Assembly: GCF_013155365.1 (NCBI RefSeq)
Contig: NZ_JABJRA010000015.1
Coordinates: 28,321 to 92,320 of the forward strand
From: Nocardioides sp. zg-DK7169
Lineage (GTDB): Bacteria > Actinomycetota > Actinomycetes > Propionibacteriales > Nocardioidaceae
DNA length: 64,000 nt
Reading direction: 5' to 3'
The notes beneath the pieces were generated by a model, which saw nothing but the letters and a program-made list of their open reading frames with translations, was not told the DNA's origin and did no database searches. Made by a program: the position numbers and the translations under genes. This document shows positions 49,303 to 59,100 of the stretch, in pieces; position 1 is the first letter of the stretch, and the number at the start of each line of letters is the position of its first letter.

Positions 49303-50123
49303 GCGCCGACGCCGCGCTCGCCGCGCTCCTGGACCGCCCGCTGGTGGTGCTCACCGGTGCCGGGCTCTCCACCGACTCCGGGATCCCCGACTACCGCGGC
49401 CCGCACGCACCCGCCCGAATGCCGATGACGTACGGCGAGTTCGTCTCCGGCCCCGACGCCCGACGCCGCTACTGGGCGCGCAGCCACGTCGGCTGGGGGC
49501 GGATGCGACGCGCGGACCCCAACCCGGGCCACCACGCCGTGGCCCGGCTCGACCCCGAGCTGCTGATCACCCAGAACGTCGACGGCCTGCACGAGGCGGT
49601 CGGCACCCGCCGGATGGTCGCGTTGCACGGGCGGATCGCCGACGTGGTGTGCCTGGGCTGCCGCGCCACCACGAGCCGCGCGGCGCTCCACCAGCGGCTG
49701 GGCGAGCTCAACCCGGGCTGGGTCGAGCGGCACGCCGAGGTGGAGGTCCGGCCCGACGGCGACGTCGCGCTGGAGGAGACCGACGGCTTCGTGGTCCCCG
49801 GTTGCGAGGACTGCGGCGGGGTGCTCAAGCCCGACGTGGTGTTCTTCGGCGAGAACGTGCCGCCCGCGAGGGTGCAGCGCTGCTACGACGCCGTCGACGC
49901 GCTGGCGGCGAGCGGCGGCGCGCTGCTGGTCGCCGGGTCCAGCCTGACCGTGATGAGCGGGCTGCGCTTCGTCAAGCGCGCCGCGAAGGCCGGCACGCCG
50001 GTGGTCATCGCCAACCGCGGCGAGACCCGCGGCGACCCGCTGGCGACGTACCGCGTCGAGGCGGGGTGCAGCGAGTTCCTCGGCGCGCTGGTCGAGGCGC
50101 GCAGCGCCGTCAGAGGCGCTTGA
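49299..50123 (+). CDS. Sir2-family NAD-dependent protein deacetylase
   Basis: A 274-residue sirtuin. The NAD loop is LTGAGLSTDSGIPDYRGP, the catalytic core is ITQNVDGLHEAVG and VALHGRIADVVC, and zinc is held by CLGC and CEDCGG. It continues LKPDVVFFGENVP and LLVAGSSLTVMSGLRF. It removes acyl groups from lysines in the cytoplasm; targets such as acyl-CoA synthetases are typical. The GTG start overlaps the DUF2277 stop. Its 3' end overlaps the convergent ideR gene by 14 bp. Confidence 0.93.
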   Translation: MSADAALAALLDRPLVVLTGAGLSTDSGIPDYRGPHAPARMPMTYGEFVSGPDARRRYWARSHVGWGRMRRADPNPGHHAVARLDPELLITQNVDGLHEAVGTRRMVALHGRIADVVCLGCRATTSRAALHQRLGELNPGWVERHAEVEVRPDGDVALEETDGFVVPGCEDCGGVLKPDVVFFGENVPPARVQRCYDAVDALAASGGALLVAGSSLTVMSGLRFVKRAAKAGTPVVIANRGETRGDPLATYRVEAGCSEFLGALVEARSAVRGA

Positions 50124-50796
50124 CGAAGATGTGGTCGGCGGCCTCGGGGACGATCTCGGCGGTCTCGCCGCCGGAGCCGAGCAGCACGCCGTCGCCGGTC
50201 GCGATGACGGTGATGTTCTTGTCCGGCAGGGCGCCCACGCGGCGCAGGGCGCTCATCAGCACCTCGTCCTTCTGCATCTCCTCGGAGATGCGGCGCACCA
50301 GCACCCGGCCCTCGCCGTGGCCCGCGACACGGGACAGCGGCTCCACGCCGTCCATGAAGTCCTCGGCGACCGCGGTCTGGCCCAGCTCCTCCAGGCCCGG
50401 GATCGGGTTGCCGTAGGGCGACTCGGTGGGCTGGCCGAGCAGCTCGAGCAGACGGCGCTCGACGGTCTCGGACATCACGTGCTCCCAGCGGCACGCCTCC
50501 TCGTGCACGAGCTCCCAGTCCAGGCCGATGACGTCGGTCAGCAGGCGCTCGGCGAGGCGGTGCTTGCGCATCACGCGGGTGGCCAGGCGCTGGCCCTCGG
50601 CGGTCAGCTCGAGGTGGCGGTCGCCCTCGACGGTCAGCAGCCCGTCACGCTCCATGCGCGCCACGGTCTGGGAGACCGTGGGCCCGCTCTGGTGCAGACG
50701 CTCGGCGATGCGCGCACGCAGCGGGACGATGCCCTCCTCGACCAGCTCGTAAATGGTCCGGAGGTACATCTCGGTGGTGTCGATCAGGTCGCTCAC
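50110..50796 (-). CDS. ideR: DtxR/IdeR-family iron-dependent regulator
   Basis: A 228-residue regulator nearly canonical to DtxR/IdeR: DTTEMYLRTIYELVEEG, HTH LHQSGPTVSQTVARMERDGL, and metal ligands at the expected residues (Met10, Cys102, Glu105, His106; His79, Glu83, His98). A C-terminal SH3-like domain is present. With Fe2+ it represses iron uptake and activates storage genes. No 19-bp iron box is visible in its own promoter. It starts at GTG, divergent from photolyase. Confidence 0.92.
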   Translation of the reverse strand: MSDLIDTTEMYLRTIYELVEEGIVPLRARIAERLHQSGPTVSQTVARMERDGLLTVEGDRHLELTAEGQRLATRVMRKHRLAERLLTDVIGLDWELVHEEACRWEHVMSETVERRLLELLGQPTESPYGNPIPGLEELGQTAVAEDFMDGVEPLSRVAGHGEGRVLVRRISEEMQKDEVLMSALRRVGALPDKNITVIATGDGVLLGSGGETAEIVPEAADHIFVKRL

Positions 50797-50889
50797 CCGG
50801 CCATTCTGTCCTATGGAGCACCACCCCGCACATTTGACTTGTTCCAGATTAGAGTCACGTCACCATCGGGCTGCCATCGTGGAGCGACC

Positions 50890-52245
50890 ATGTCCACCGT
50901 CTTCTGGTTCCGGCGCGACCTGCGGCTCGGCGACAACCCCGCCCTGCTGGCGGCGTGCGCGCACGGTCCGGTGCTGCCGCTCTTCGTCCTGGACCCCGCC
51001 CTGTGGGGCCCGGCCGGCCCGAGCCGGCGGGCCTACCTGGCCGCCTCCCTGGGCGCACTGGACGCCTCCCTGCGCGCCGACGGCGGCCGGCTGTCGGTCG
51101 TCCGGGGGGACCCGGTGCGCCAGGTGGTCCGCGCCGCCCGCGCCGTCGGGGCGAGCGAGGTCCACGTCGCCGCCGACCACGGCCCGTACGGCGCGCGCCG
51201 CGACCGCGAGGTGGAGGCCGCGCTCGCCGAGGAGGGCGTCGCACTGGTCCGGACCGGTTCGCCGTACGCCGTGTCGCCGGGCCGGGTGCGCAAGGCCGAC
51301 GGGTCGGCGTACCAGGTCTTCACGCCGTTCTCCCGGGCCTGGGCCGAGCACGGCTGGCGCGGCCCGGTGGCGGCGCCGACCGGGGTGAAGTGGCAGCACC
51401 TGACCGAGGACACGACCGAGGTCCCGCGGCCGCCGCTGCCCGCGGGACTGACCCTGCCCGAGGCCGGCGAGGAGGCCGCGCACCGGCGGTGGGCCGAGTT
51501 CCTCGACGACGGCGTCGCGGACTACGACGAGCGGCGCGACCGTCCCGACCTGCCCGGGACCTCGCGGATGTCGCACCACCTGAAGTGGGGCGAGATCCAC
51601 CCGCGCACCCTGCTCGCGGACCTGGCCCCGCGGCGCGGCGCCGGCGCGGGGATCTACCGCACCGAGCTCGCGTGGCGCGAGTTCTACGCCGACGTGCTCG
51701 ACGCGCGCCCCGACACCGCGCGCGACTACCTGCGCGCCGAGTACGCCCGGATGCCCTACGACGAGCCGGACGAGCGCTTCGAGGCGTGGTGCGCGGGCCG
51801 CACCGGCTTCCCGGTCGTCGACGCCGCGATGCGCCAGCTGCGGGCGGTCGGCTGGATGCACAACCGGATGCGGATGGTGAGCGCCAGCTTCCTGGTCAAG
51901 GACCTGCACGTGGAGTGGCAGCACGGCGCCCGGCACTTCCTGCACTGGCTGGTCGACGGCGACCTCGCCTCCAACAACCACGGCTGGCAGTGGACGGCGG
52001 GCAGCGGCACCGACGCGGCGCCGTTCTTCCGCGTCTTCAACCCCACCTCCCAGGGGCGGCGCTTCGACCCCGACGGTGCCTACGTGCGCCGCTGGGTACA
52101 GGAGCTCGCCGACCCCGAGCGGGTCCCCGACCCCCACGACCCCTCCCCCGAGGTACGTCACAGCGTCGGCTACCCGCTCGCGATCCTCGACCACGGCGCC
52201 GAGCGGCGCGAGGCACTTCAGCGATGGGAGACGATCAGACGGTGA
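50890..52245 (+). CDS. phr: Deoxyribodipyrimidine photo-lyase (cryptochrome/photolyase family)
   Basis: A 451-residue photolyase starting STVFWFRRDLRLGDNPALL. The FAD-binding and DNA-contact region is TSRMSHHLKWGEIHPRTL, YRTELAWREFYADVL, GWMHNRMRMVSASFLVKDL and DLASNNHGWQWTAGSGTDAA. The Trp electron chain residues in WQWTAGSG are retained, so class I CPD repair under blue light is expected. It overlaps the next gene by 4 bases (GTGA). Confidence 0.93.
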   Translation: MSTVFWFRRDLRLGDNPALLAACAHGPVLPLFVLDPALWGPAGPSRRAYLAASLGALDASLRADGGRLSVVRGDPVRQVVRAARAVGASEVHVAADHGPYGARRDREVEAALAEEGVALVRTGSPYAVSPGRVRKADGSAYQVFTPFSRAWAEHGWRGPVAAPTGVKWQHLTEDTTEVPRPPLPAGLTLPEAGEEAAHRRWAEFLDDGVADYDERRDRPDLPGTSRMSHHLKWGEIHPRTLLADLAPRRGAGAGIYRTELAWREFYADVLDARPDTARDYLRAEYARMPYDEPDERFEAWCAGRTGFPVVDAAMRQLRAVGWMHNRMRMVSASFLVKDLHVEWQHGARHFLHWLVDGDLASNNHGWQWTAGSGTDAAPFFRVFNPTSQGRRFDPDGAYVRRWVQELADPERVPDPHDPSPEVRHSVGYPLAILDHGAERREALQRWETIRR

Positions 52246-53038
52246 GCACCACACCGACCGTGCCGGGGACCGCCCCGACCAGCAGGCCCGCCAGCACCGG
52301 GAGCAGTGCCCGCACCGGCAGCGCCGGTCTGGTCGTCCCGAGCCGCTTCTGCGGCCCGCCGTCCTCCGCCAACGGCGGCTGGACCGCCGGCGCCGTCGCC
52401 GAGCTGCTGCGCCCCCACCGCGACGACGTCCGCAGCTGGTCGAACGTCGAGGTCACCCTGACCGCGCCGCCGCCGCTGGACACGGAGCTGTCGACCACCG
52501 AGGAGGACGGCGGACTGGTCGTGCGTCACGCCGACCTCGTGGTCGCACGCGCCCGCCTCGTGACCGACGACCTCGTCGCCGTGCCGCCCGTCCCGGCCGC
52601 GCGGGCCCGCGCGGCGTCCGCGGCGTACCCCGGCCACACCACCCATCCCTTCCCCGGCTGCTTCGTCTGCGGGCCCGAGCACGAGACCGGGCTGCGGATC
52701 TTCCCCGGCCCGATCGAGCGCCCCGGCCCGCGGTGGTGGGCGGCGACCTGGACGCCCGGGAGCGGCGAGAGCCCCGACGTCCCGGTGACCTGGGCGGCGC
52801 TGGACTGCATCGGCGGCTGGGCCGGCGACCTCGCCGAGCGCACCATGGTGCTGGGCCGGATGACCGCGCGCGTCACGGCGCTGCCCCGTCCCGGCGAGGA
52901 GCACGTGCTGGTCGCGGAGGCCCGCGGCCAGGAGGGCCGCAAGGTGCACGCCGCGACCTCGCTGTACGACGCCGCCGGGTCCCTGCTCGCCACCGCGGAG
53001 CAGGTCTGGATCGTCCTCGACCCCGCCCCCGACGCCTG

Positions 53039-53039
<1 letters not shown>
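52242..53039 (+). CDS. Conserved protein, probable hotdog/thioesterase-like fold
   Basis: A 265-residue protein. The N-terminal 30 residues are Ser/Thr/Pro-rich; then RFCGPPSSANGGWTAGAVAE resembles hotdog thioesterases that begin with a similar GGW motif. A Cys-containing segment (HPFPGCFVCGPEHETGLRIF) and WAALDCIGGWAGDL follow. I cannot assign a substrate. It is coupled to photolyase upstream (GTGA) and to the alpha-glucosidase downstream (TGATG). Confidence 0.65.
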
Positions 53040-54733
<1,694 letters not shown>

Positions 54734-55165
54734 GGATCGCGTTGTAGCGGGTCAGCACGTCGGCGAAGCCGGCGAGCTCCTCGTCCGACCACTCCCCCAA
54801 CCGCTCGTCCCACCACTCCAGACGCTCGGCGGCGACGGCCCGGACGCGGCGCGCGGCGTCCTCGGTCGCCTCCACGAGGGTGGCCCGCCCGTCCTCGGGG
54901 TCCGGCGTACGGACGACCAGGCCGAGGTCGACGAGGTGCTGGACCTGCCGGCTGATCGCGCCCTTGTCGATGTTGAACACCTCGGCCAGAGACGAGGACC
55001 GCATCGGCCCGTACTGCACCAGGTGCCCGAGCATCAGGTAGGAGGCCGCTTGCAGGTGCGGGTCGATCATCCGGGCGCGCACGCCCGTCACCTTGCGGAT
55101 CCGACGCATCATCACGCCGATCTCGCGCTCGACCGTCTGGAGGGCGTCGTGGCGGCTCTTGGCTG

Positions 55166-56875
55166 TCATCGAGGAGGATTCTCCCCCGTCTCGCGCCCGC
55201 GCTCCACCAGCGGCTGCCCCGTGACATCCGCCGGGACACCCTCGGCCACGCGCTCCGTGGCACCCGGGCCCCCCGCGCCGGGCGGCCCCATCGCCAGCGT
55301 GGTGCGCAGCGGCACCTCCTTGATCAGCACGACGCACACGAAGGCGAGGATCGCCGCGGGCACCGCGATGAGGTAGAGCTCGCCGATCGACGCGCCGTAC
55401 GCGTGCTCCCAGATGGCGGCCTCCGCGCCCGGCAGCGTGCGCAGGTCGGGGATGGAGTGGCTGCCGAACTCGGCGCTCGGCATCACCTGGGCGTCGCGGT
55501 AGCCCGCGACCACCCGGTCCGCGACCTGGGTGCCGAGGATCGCGCCGAGGACCGAGACCCCGGCCGAGCCGCCCATGCTGCGGAAGAAGGCGATCACCGA
55601 GCTGGCCGCGCCGAGCTCGGAGACCGGGACGTTGTTCTGCACCGCGAGGACCAGGTTCTGCATGGTCGAGCCCATCCCGAGGCCGAGCAGGCCCATCCAG
55701 GCGCAGACCGCGACCAGGTGGGTGGACTCGTCGATCGTGCCGAGCAGCGCCAGGCCGGCGACGACGAACGCCATCCCGCCGACCAGCCAGCGCTTCCAGC
55801 GTCCGGTGCGGGTGATCACCCGGCCGCTGACCAGGCTGGAGATCATCAGCGGGACCACCAGCGCGACCGTCATCAGGCCGGCCGTGGTGGGCGTCATCCC
55901 GCGGGCCAGCTGGAAGTACTGGCTGAGGTAGACGGTGGAGCCGAACATCGCCACGCCCACCAGGGTCGAGGCGATCGTGGAGAGGGTGATCGTGCGGTCC
56001 TTGAACAGCGTCATCGGGACCACGGGCTCGGCGGCGACCTTGATCTCGACGTACACCGCAGCGGCGAGCACCAGCACGCCGACGGCGACCAGCACCGCGG
56101 TGGCCGTGGAGGCCCACGCGAACTGGTTGCCTGCGAGGGAGACCCAGACCAGCAGGATCGAGACGCCGCCCATGATCAGGGTGGCGCCGAGGTAGTCGAT
56201 GCGGACCTTGCGGCGTACGACGGGCAGGTGCAGCGTCTTCTGCAGCAGCACGAACGCCGCGAGCGCGACCGGCAGGCCGATGGCGAAGCAGCCGCGCCAG
56301 CCGAGCGGGCTGTCCACGATGACCCCGCCGATCAGCGGGCCGCTCACCGTGGCGACGGCGAACACCGCGCCGATGTAGCCGGAGTAGCGCCCGCGCTCGC
56401 GGGGACTGACCATCGTGGCGATGACGACCTGCACCAGCGCGGTGAGGCCACCGATGCCCAGGCCCTGCACGACGCGGGCGCCGATCAGCAGCTCCATGCT
56501 GTGCGCGAAGGTCGCGATGACCGAGCCGACCGAGAAGATCACCAGCGCGGTCTGCACCAGCAGCTTCTTGCTGAACAGGTCCGCGAGCTTGCCCCAGATC
56601 GGCGTGGTCGCGGTCATCGAGAGCAGCGTCGCGACGACGATCCAGGTGTAGCCGGTCTGGCTGCCGTCGAGGTCGGCGACGATGCGGGGCAGCGCGTTGC
56701 TGACCACGGTGCTCGACAGCATCGCCACGAACATCGCGAGCAGCAGGCCCGAGAGCGCCTCCAGGATCTGGCGGTGCGTCATCGCCGCCTCGCCGCCTGC
56801 CGGCGCGCCAGGTCCGTCGGCCGCCCCGGCCCCGGGGGCGGCGGATGTCTGCTCGGTCACAGAGTCTCGATCCAT
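55166..56875 (-). CDS. DHA2-family (14-helix) MFS drug efflux transporter
   Basis: A 569-residue MFS pump of the EmrB/QacA type with 14 predicted helices. Signature stretches are LPRIVADLDGSQTGYTWIV, ATTPIWGKLADLFSKKLL, GLGIGGLTALVQVVIATM and NVPVSELGAASSVIAFFRSM. It exports drugs with protons. The leader upstream holds a promoter, a 12-codon ORF, hairpins and a MarR-type operator, so both a repressor and translation in the leader may control it. An in-frame GTG 15 bases downstream could be the true start. Confidence 0.92.
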   Translation of the reverse strand: MDRDSVTEQTSAAPGAGAADGPGAPAGGEAAMTHRQILEALSGLLLAMFVAMLSSTVVSNALPRIVADLDGSQTGYTWIVVATLLSMTATTPIWGKLADLFSKKLLVQTALVIFSVGSVIATFAHSMELLIGARVVQGLGIGGLTALVQVVIATMVSPRERGRYSGYIGAVFAVATVSGPLIGGVIVDSPLGWRGCFAIGLPVALAAFVLLQKTLHLPVVRRKVRIDYLGATLIMGGVSILLVWVSLAGNQFAWASTATAVLVAVGVLVLAAAVYVEIKVAAEPVVPMTLFKDRTITLSTIASTLVGVAMFGSTVYLSQYFQLARGMTPTTAGLMTVALVVPLMISSLVSGRVITRTGRWKRWLVGGMAFVVAGLALLGTIDESTHLVAVCAWMGLLGLGMGSTMQNLVLAVQNNVPVSELGAASSVIAFFRSMGGSAGVSVLGAILGTQVADRVVAGYRDAQVMPSAEFGSHSIPDLRTLPGAEAAIWEHAYGASIGELYLIAVPAAILAFVCVVLIKEVPLRTTLAMGPPGAGGPGATERVAEGVPADVTGQPLVERGRETGENPPR

Positions 56876-56883
56876 GCGGAGGA

Positions 56884-56904
56884 AAGGTTGATACAGGCAA
56901 CCTT
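56884..56904. promoter_or_regulatory. MarR-type operator before the MFS pump
   Basis: AAGGTTG-N7-CAACCTT is a perfect 7-bp inverted repeat, 9 bp upstream of the MFS start. MarR repressors encoded in the same operon commonly bind such sites. Confidence 0.65.
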
Positions 56905-56927
56905 ATTCCCCGAGTCGAGAAATGGGG

Positions 56928-57046
56928 CGACCCGCAGGCGTGGCCCCCGAGATCGGGGTCCGGGCCGGAGGGACGGGGTCCGGCGCGCCTGCGGGTCGGG
57001 TGACTGCGGTGGATTCGCCGCAGCGGTCGGCTGCTAGCGGGCAGCC
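56928..57046 (-). promoter_or_regulatory. Hairpin series in the MFS leader (attenuator-like)
   Basis: From 5' to 3' on the minus strand there are: a 6-bp stem (57041-57046 with 57029-57034) whose loop contains the leader stop codon; a 6-bp stem CTGCGG/CCGCAG (57018-57023 with 57004-57009); and a long stem of 13 bp (56986-56998 with 56928-56940) enclosing further GC-rich pairing. The order of leader ORF, stop inside a hairpin, and further hairpins is the usual layout of a translation-coupled attenuator. Confidence 0.55.
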
Positions 57047-57072
57047 ACCTCACGCGTCCTGAAGCTCTTCAC
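57034..57072 (-). CDS. Candidate 12-residue leader peptide upstream of the MFS pump
   Basis: GTG AAG AGC begins a 12-codon ORF (MKSFRTREVAAR) ending at TAG. AAAGGAGG stands 10-12 bases before the start, one of the best ribosome binding sites in the window. Its promoter is directly upstream and its stop lies in the loop of a hairpin. I do not know a family name for it. The Arg-rich tail and position suggest that ribosome progress or stalling on it may control the downstream pump. Confidence 0.55.
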   Translation of the reverse strand: MKSFRTREVAAR

Positions 57073-57104
57073 TGTTCGGACCACCTCCTTTCCCGTGTCC
57101 TTCC

Positions 57105-57133
57105 ACGGTACGCCGGGCCCGCGGGGGCGACAA
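57105..57133 (-). promoter_or_regulatory. Promoter of the MFS leader
   Basis: On the minus strand -35 TTGTCG (57133-57128) and -10 TACCGT (57110-57105) are separated by exactly 17 bp. Transcription would start near 57098, a short distance before the AAAGGAGG of the leader ORF. Confidence 0.6.
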
Positions 57134-57159
57134 CGCCTTTTCGACACTCCCGGGGACCC

Positions 57160-59100
57160 TCAGTCGGCGACCGGCGCGGCCTCGAACTGGGCGCGGTGCA
57201 GGCGGGCGTAGGCGCCGCCGGCGTCGAGCAGCTCGGCGTGCGCGCCCTGCTCGACGATCGCGCCGTCCTCCATCACCAAGATCAGGTCCGCGTCGCGGAT
57301 CGTGGAGAGCCGGTGGGCGATGACGAAGGAGGTCCGGTCGCTGCGCAGCGCGGCCATCGCCTGCTGCACCAGCAGCTCGGTGCGGGTGTCCACCGAGGAG
57401 GTCGCCTCGTCGAGGATGAGCAGCGCGGGGTCGGTGAGGAACGCCCGCGCGATGGTGATCAGCTGCCGCTCGCCGGCGGACAGGTTGGAGCCGTCCTCGT
57501 CCACGACGGTGTCGTAGCCCTCGGGCAGGGAGTGCACGAAGCGGTCCACGAAGGTGGCCCGCGCCGCGGCGAGCACGTCCTCGTCGGTGGCGTCGGGGCG
57601 GCCGTAGGCGATGTTGTCGCGGATCGTGCCGCCGAAGAGCCAGGCGTCCTGGAGCACCATCCCGATCCGGCCGCGCAGGTCCGCCCTCGACATGCCGACG
57701 ATGTCGTGGCCGTCGATGGTGATCCGGCCCGAGTCGAGGTCGTAGAAGCGCATGACCAGGTTGACCAGCGTGGTCTTGCCCGCGCCGGTCGGCCCGACGA
57801 TCGCCACGGTCTGGCCCGGGCGCGCGACCAGCGAGAGGTCCTCGATGAGCGGGCGCTCGGGGTCGTAGGAGAACGACACGTGCTCGAAGGCGACCTCGCC
57901 GCGGGTGATCCGCCCGCCGCTGCCCGCGGGCGGGTCGGCCGGCTCCTCCTCGGCGTCGAGGAGCTCGAAGACGCGCTCGGCCGAGGCCACCCCGGACTGC
58001 AGCAGGTTGACCATCGAGGCCAGCTGGGTGACCGGCTGGTTGAACTGGCGCGCGTACTGCACGAAGGCCTGCACCTCGCCGACCGTCAGTGACCCGCTGG
58101 CCACGCGCAGGGCCCCGACCACGGCGATCACGACGTAGCCGAGGTTCCCGACGAACATCATCGCCGGCATGATCAGGCCGCTGATGAACTGCGCGGCGAA
58201 GCTGTCACGGAACAGCCCCTCGTTCTCCTCGGCGAAGCTGGTCTCGACCTCCTCGCGGCGCCCGAGCACCTTGACCAGGGTGTGGCCGGAGTAGGCCTCC
58301 TCGACCTGGGAGTTGAGGGCGCCGGTACGCCGCCACTGGGCCACGAAGCGGCCCTGCGAGCGCTTCATGATCGCGCGGGTCACGATCAGCGAGAGCGGCA
58401 CGGAGACCAGCGAGACCACCGCGAGCGCCGGGGAGATCCACAGCATCATCGCGAGCACGCCGACCACGGTGAGGATCGCGGTGAGCAGCTGGCTCATCGT
58501 CTGCTGCAGCGTCTGACTGATGTTGTCGATGTCGTTGGTGACCCGGCTGAGCAGCTCGCCGCGCGAGGAGCGGTCGACGGCGGCCAGCGGCAGCCGGTGG
58601 ATCTTGTCCTCGACGTCGCTGCGCATCCGGCGCACGGTGCTCTGCACGATCGCGTTGACCAGCAGGCCCTGGAGCCAGGAGAGCACCGAGGCGAACAGGT
58701 AGACCGCGATCGCGATGCCCAGCACCCGTCCGACCGCGCCGAAGTCGACGCCCTGGCCCGGTACGACGTCCTGCCCGCGGATCGCCTCGGGCAGCTCCGA
58801 CTGCGGGGTGCCGGCCGGCAGGTCACCGGCGAGCAGGCCGTTGAAGACCAGGTCGGTGGCGCGGCCGAGGATCGTGGGGCCGATCGAGACCAGCGCGACC
58901 GAGCCCACGGCGAGCAGGACCACCGCGACCGCGGTGCCCCGCTCGGGGCGCAGCCGGGCCACGAGGCGCTTGGCGGAGGGACCGAACGTCATCGCCTTCT
59001 GGGCGACCATGCCGCCGCCGGGACCGCGGCCGGGGCCGCCCGGGGGCGCCTCGATCCGCTCGGTCTCGCGGAGGCCGGCGGGCTTGCGGGGCGTGCTCAT
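57160..59100 (-). CDS. ABC exporter half-transporter (canonical Walker B subunit)
   Basis: A 646-residue type IV ABC exporter subunit. Six helices occupy about residues 55-370. The nucleotide-binding domain has Walker A GPTGAGKTTLVNLVMRF, signature LSAGERQLITIARA (a degenerate LSGGQ) and Walker B LLILDEATSSVDTR with the catalytic Glu, then the H-loop in VIAHRLS. Its partner at 59097 has the opposite pattern, so the two form an asymmetric heterodimer. The N-terminus is a Pro/Gly-rich cytosolic stretch. Confidence 0.93.
   Translation of the reverse strand: MSTPRKPAGLRETERIEAPPGGPGRGPGGGMVAQKAMTFGPSAKRLVARLRPERGTAVAVVLLAVGSVALVSIGPTILGRATDLVFNGLLAGDLPAGTPQSELPEAIRGQDVVPGQGVDFGAVGRVLGIAIAVYLFASVLSWLQGLLVNAIVQSTVRRMRSDVEDKIHRLPLAAVDRSSRGELLSRVTNDIDNISQTLQQTMSQLLTAILTVVGVLAMMLWISPALAVVSLVSVPLSLIVTRAIMKRSQGRFVAQWRRTGALNSQVEEAYSGHTLVKVLGRREEVETSFAEENEGLFRDSFAAQFISGLIMPAMMFVGNLGYVVIAVVGALRVASGSLTVGEVQAFVQYARQFNQPVTQLASMVNLLQSGVASAERVFELLDAEEEPADPPAGSGGRITRGEVAFEHVSFSYDPERPLIEDLSLVARPGQTVAIVGPTGAGKTTLVNLVMRFYDLDSGRITIDGHDIVGMSRADLRGRIGMVLQDAWLFGGTIRDNIAYGRPDATDEDVLAAARATFVDRFVHSLPEGYDTVVDEDGSNLSAGERQLITIARAFLTDPALLILDEATSSVDTRTELLVQQAMAALRSDRTSFVIAHRLSTIRDADLILVMEDGAIVEQGAHAELLDAGGAYARLHRAQFEAAPVAD

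Noticed and set aside
50835..50865. Possible promoter TTGACT before photolyase
   Set aside because: The only -10-like sequence (TAGAGT) is about 10 bp away, too close for a sigma-70 type promoter.
50797..50889. IdeR iron box in the ideR-photolyase intergenic region
   Set aside because: No sequence close to the 19-bp TTAGGTTAGSCTAACCTAA pattern is present.
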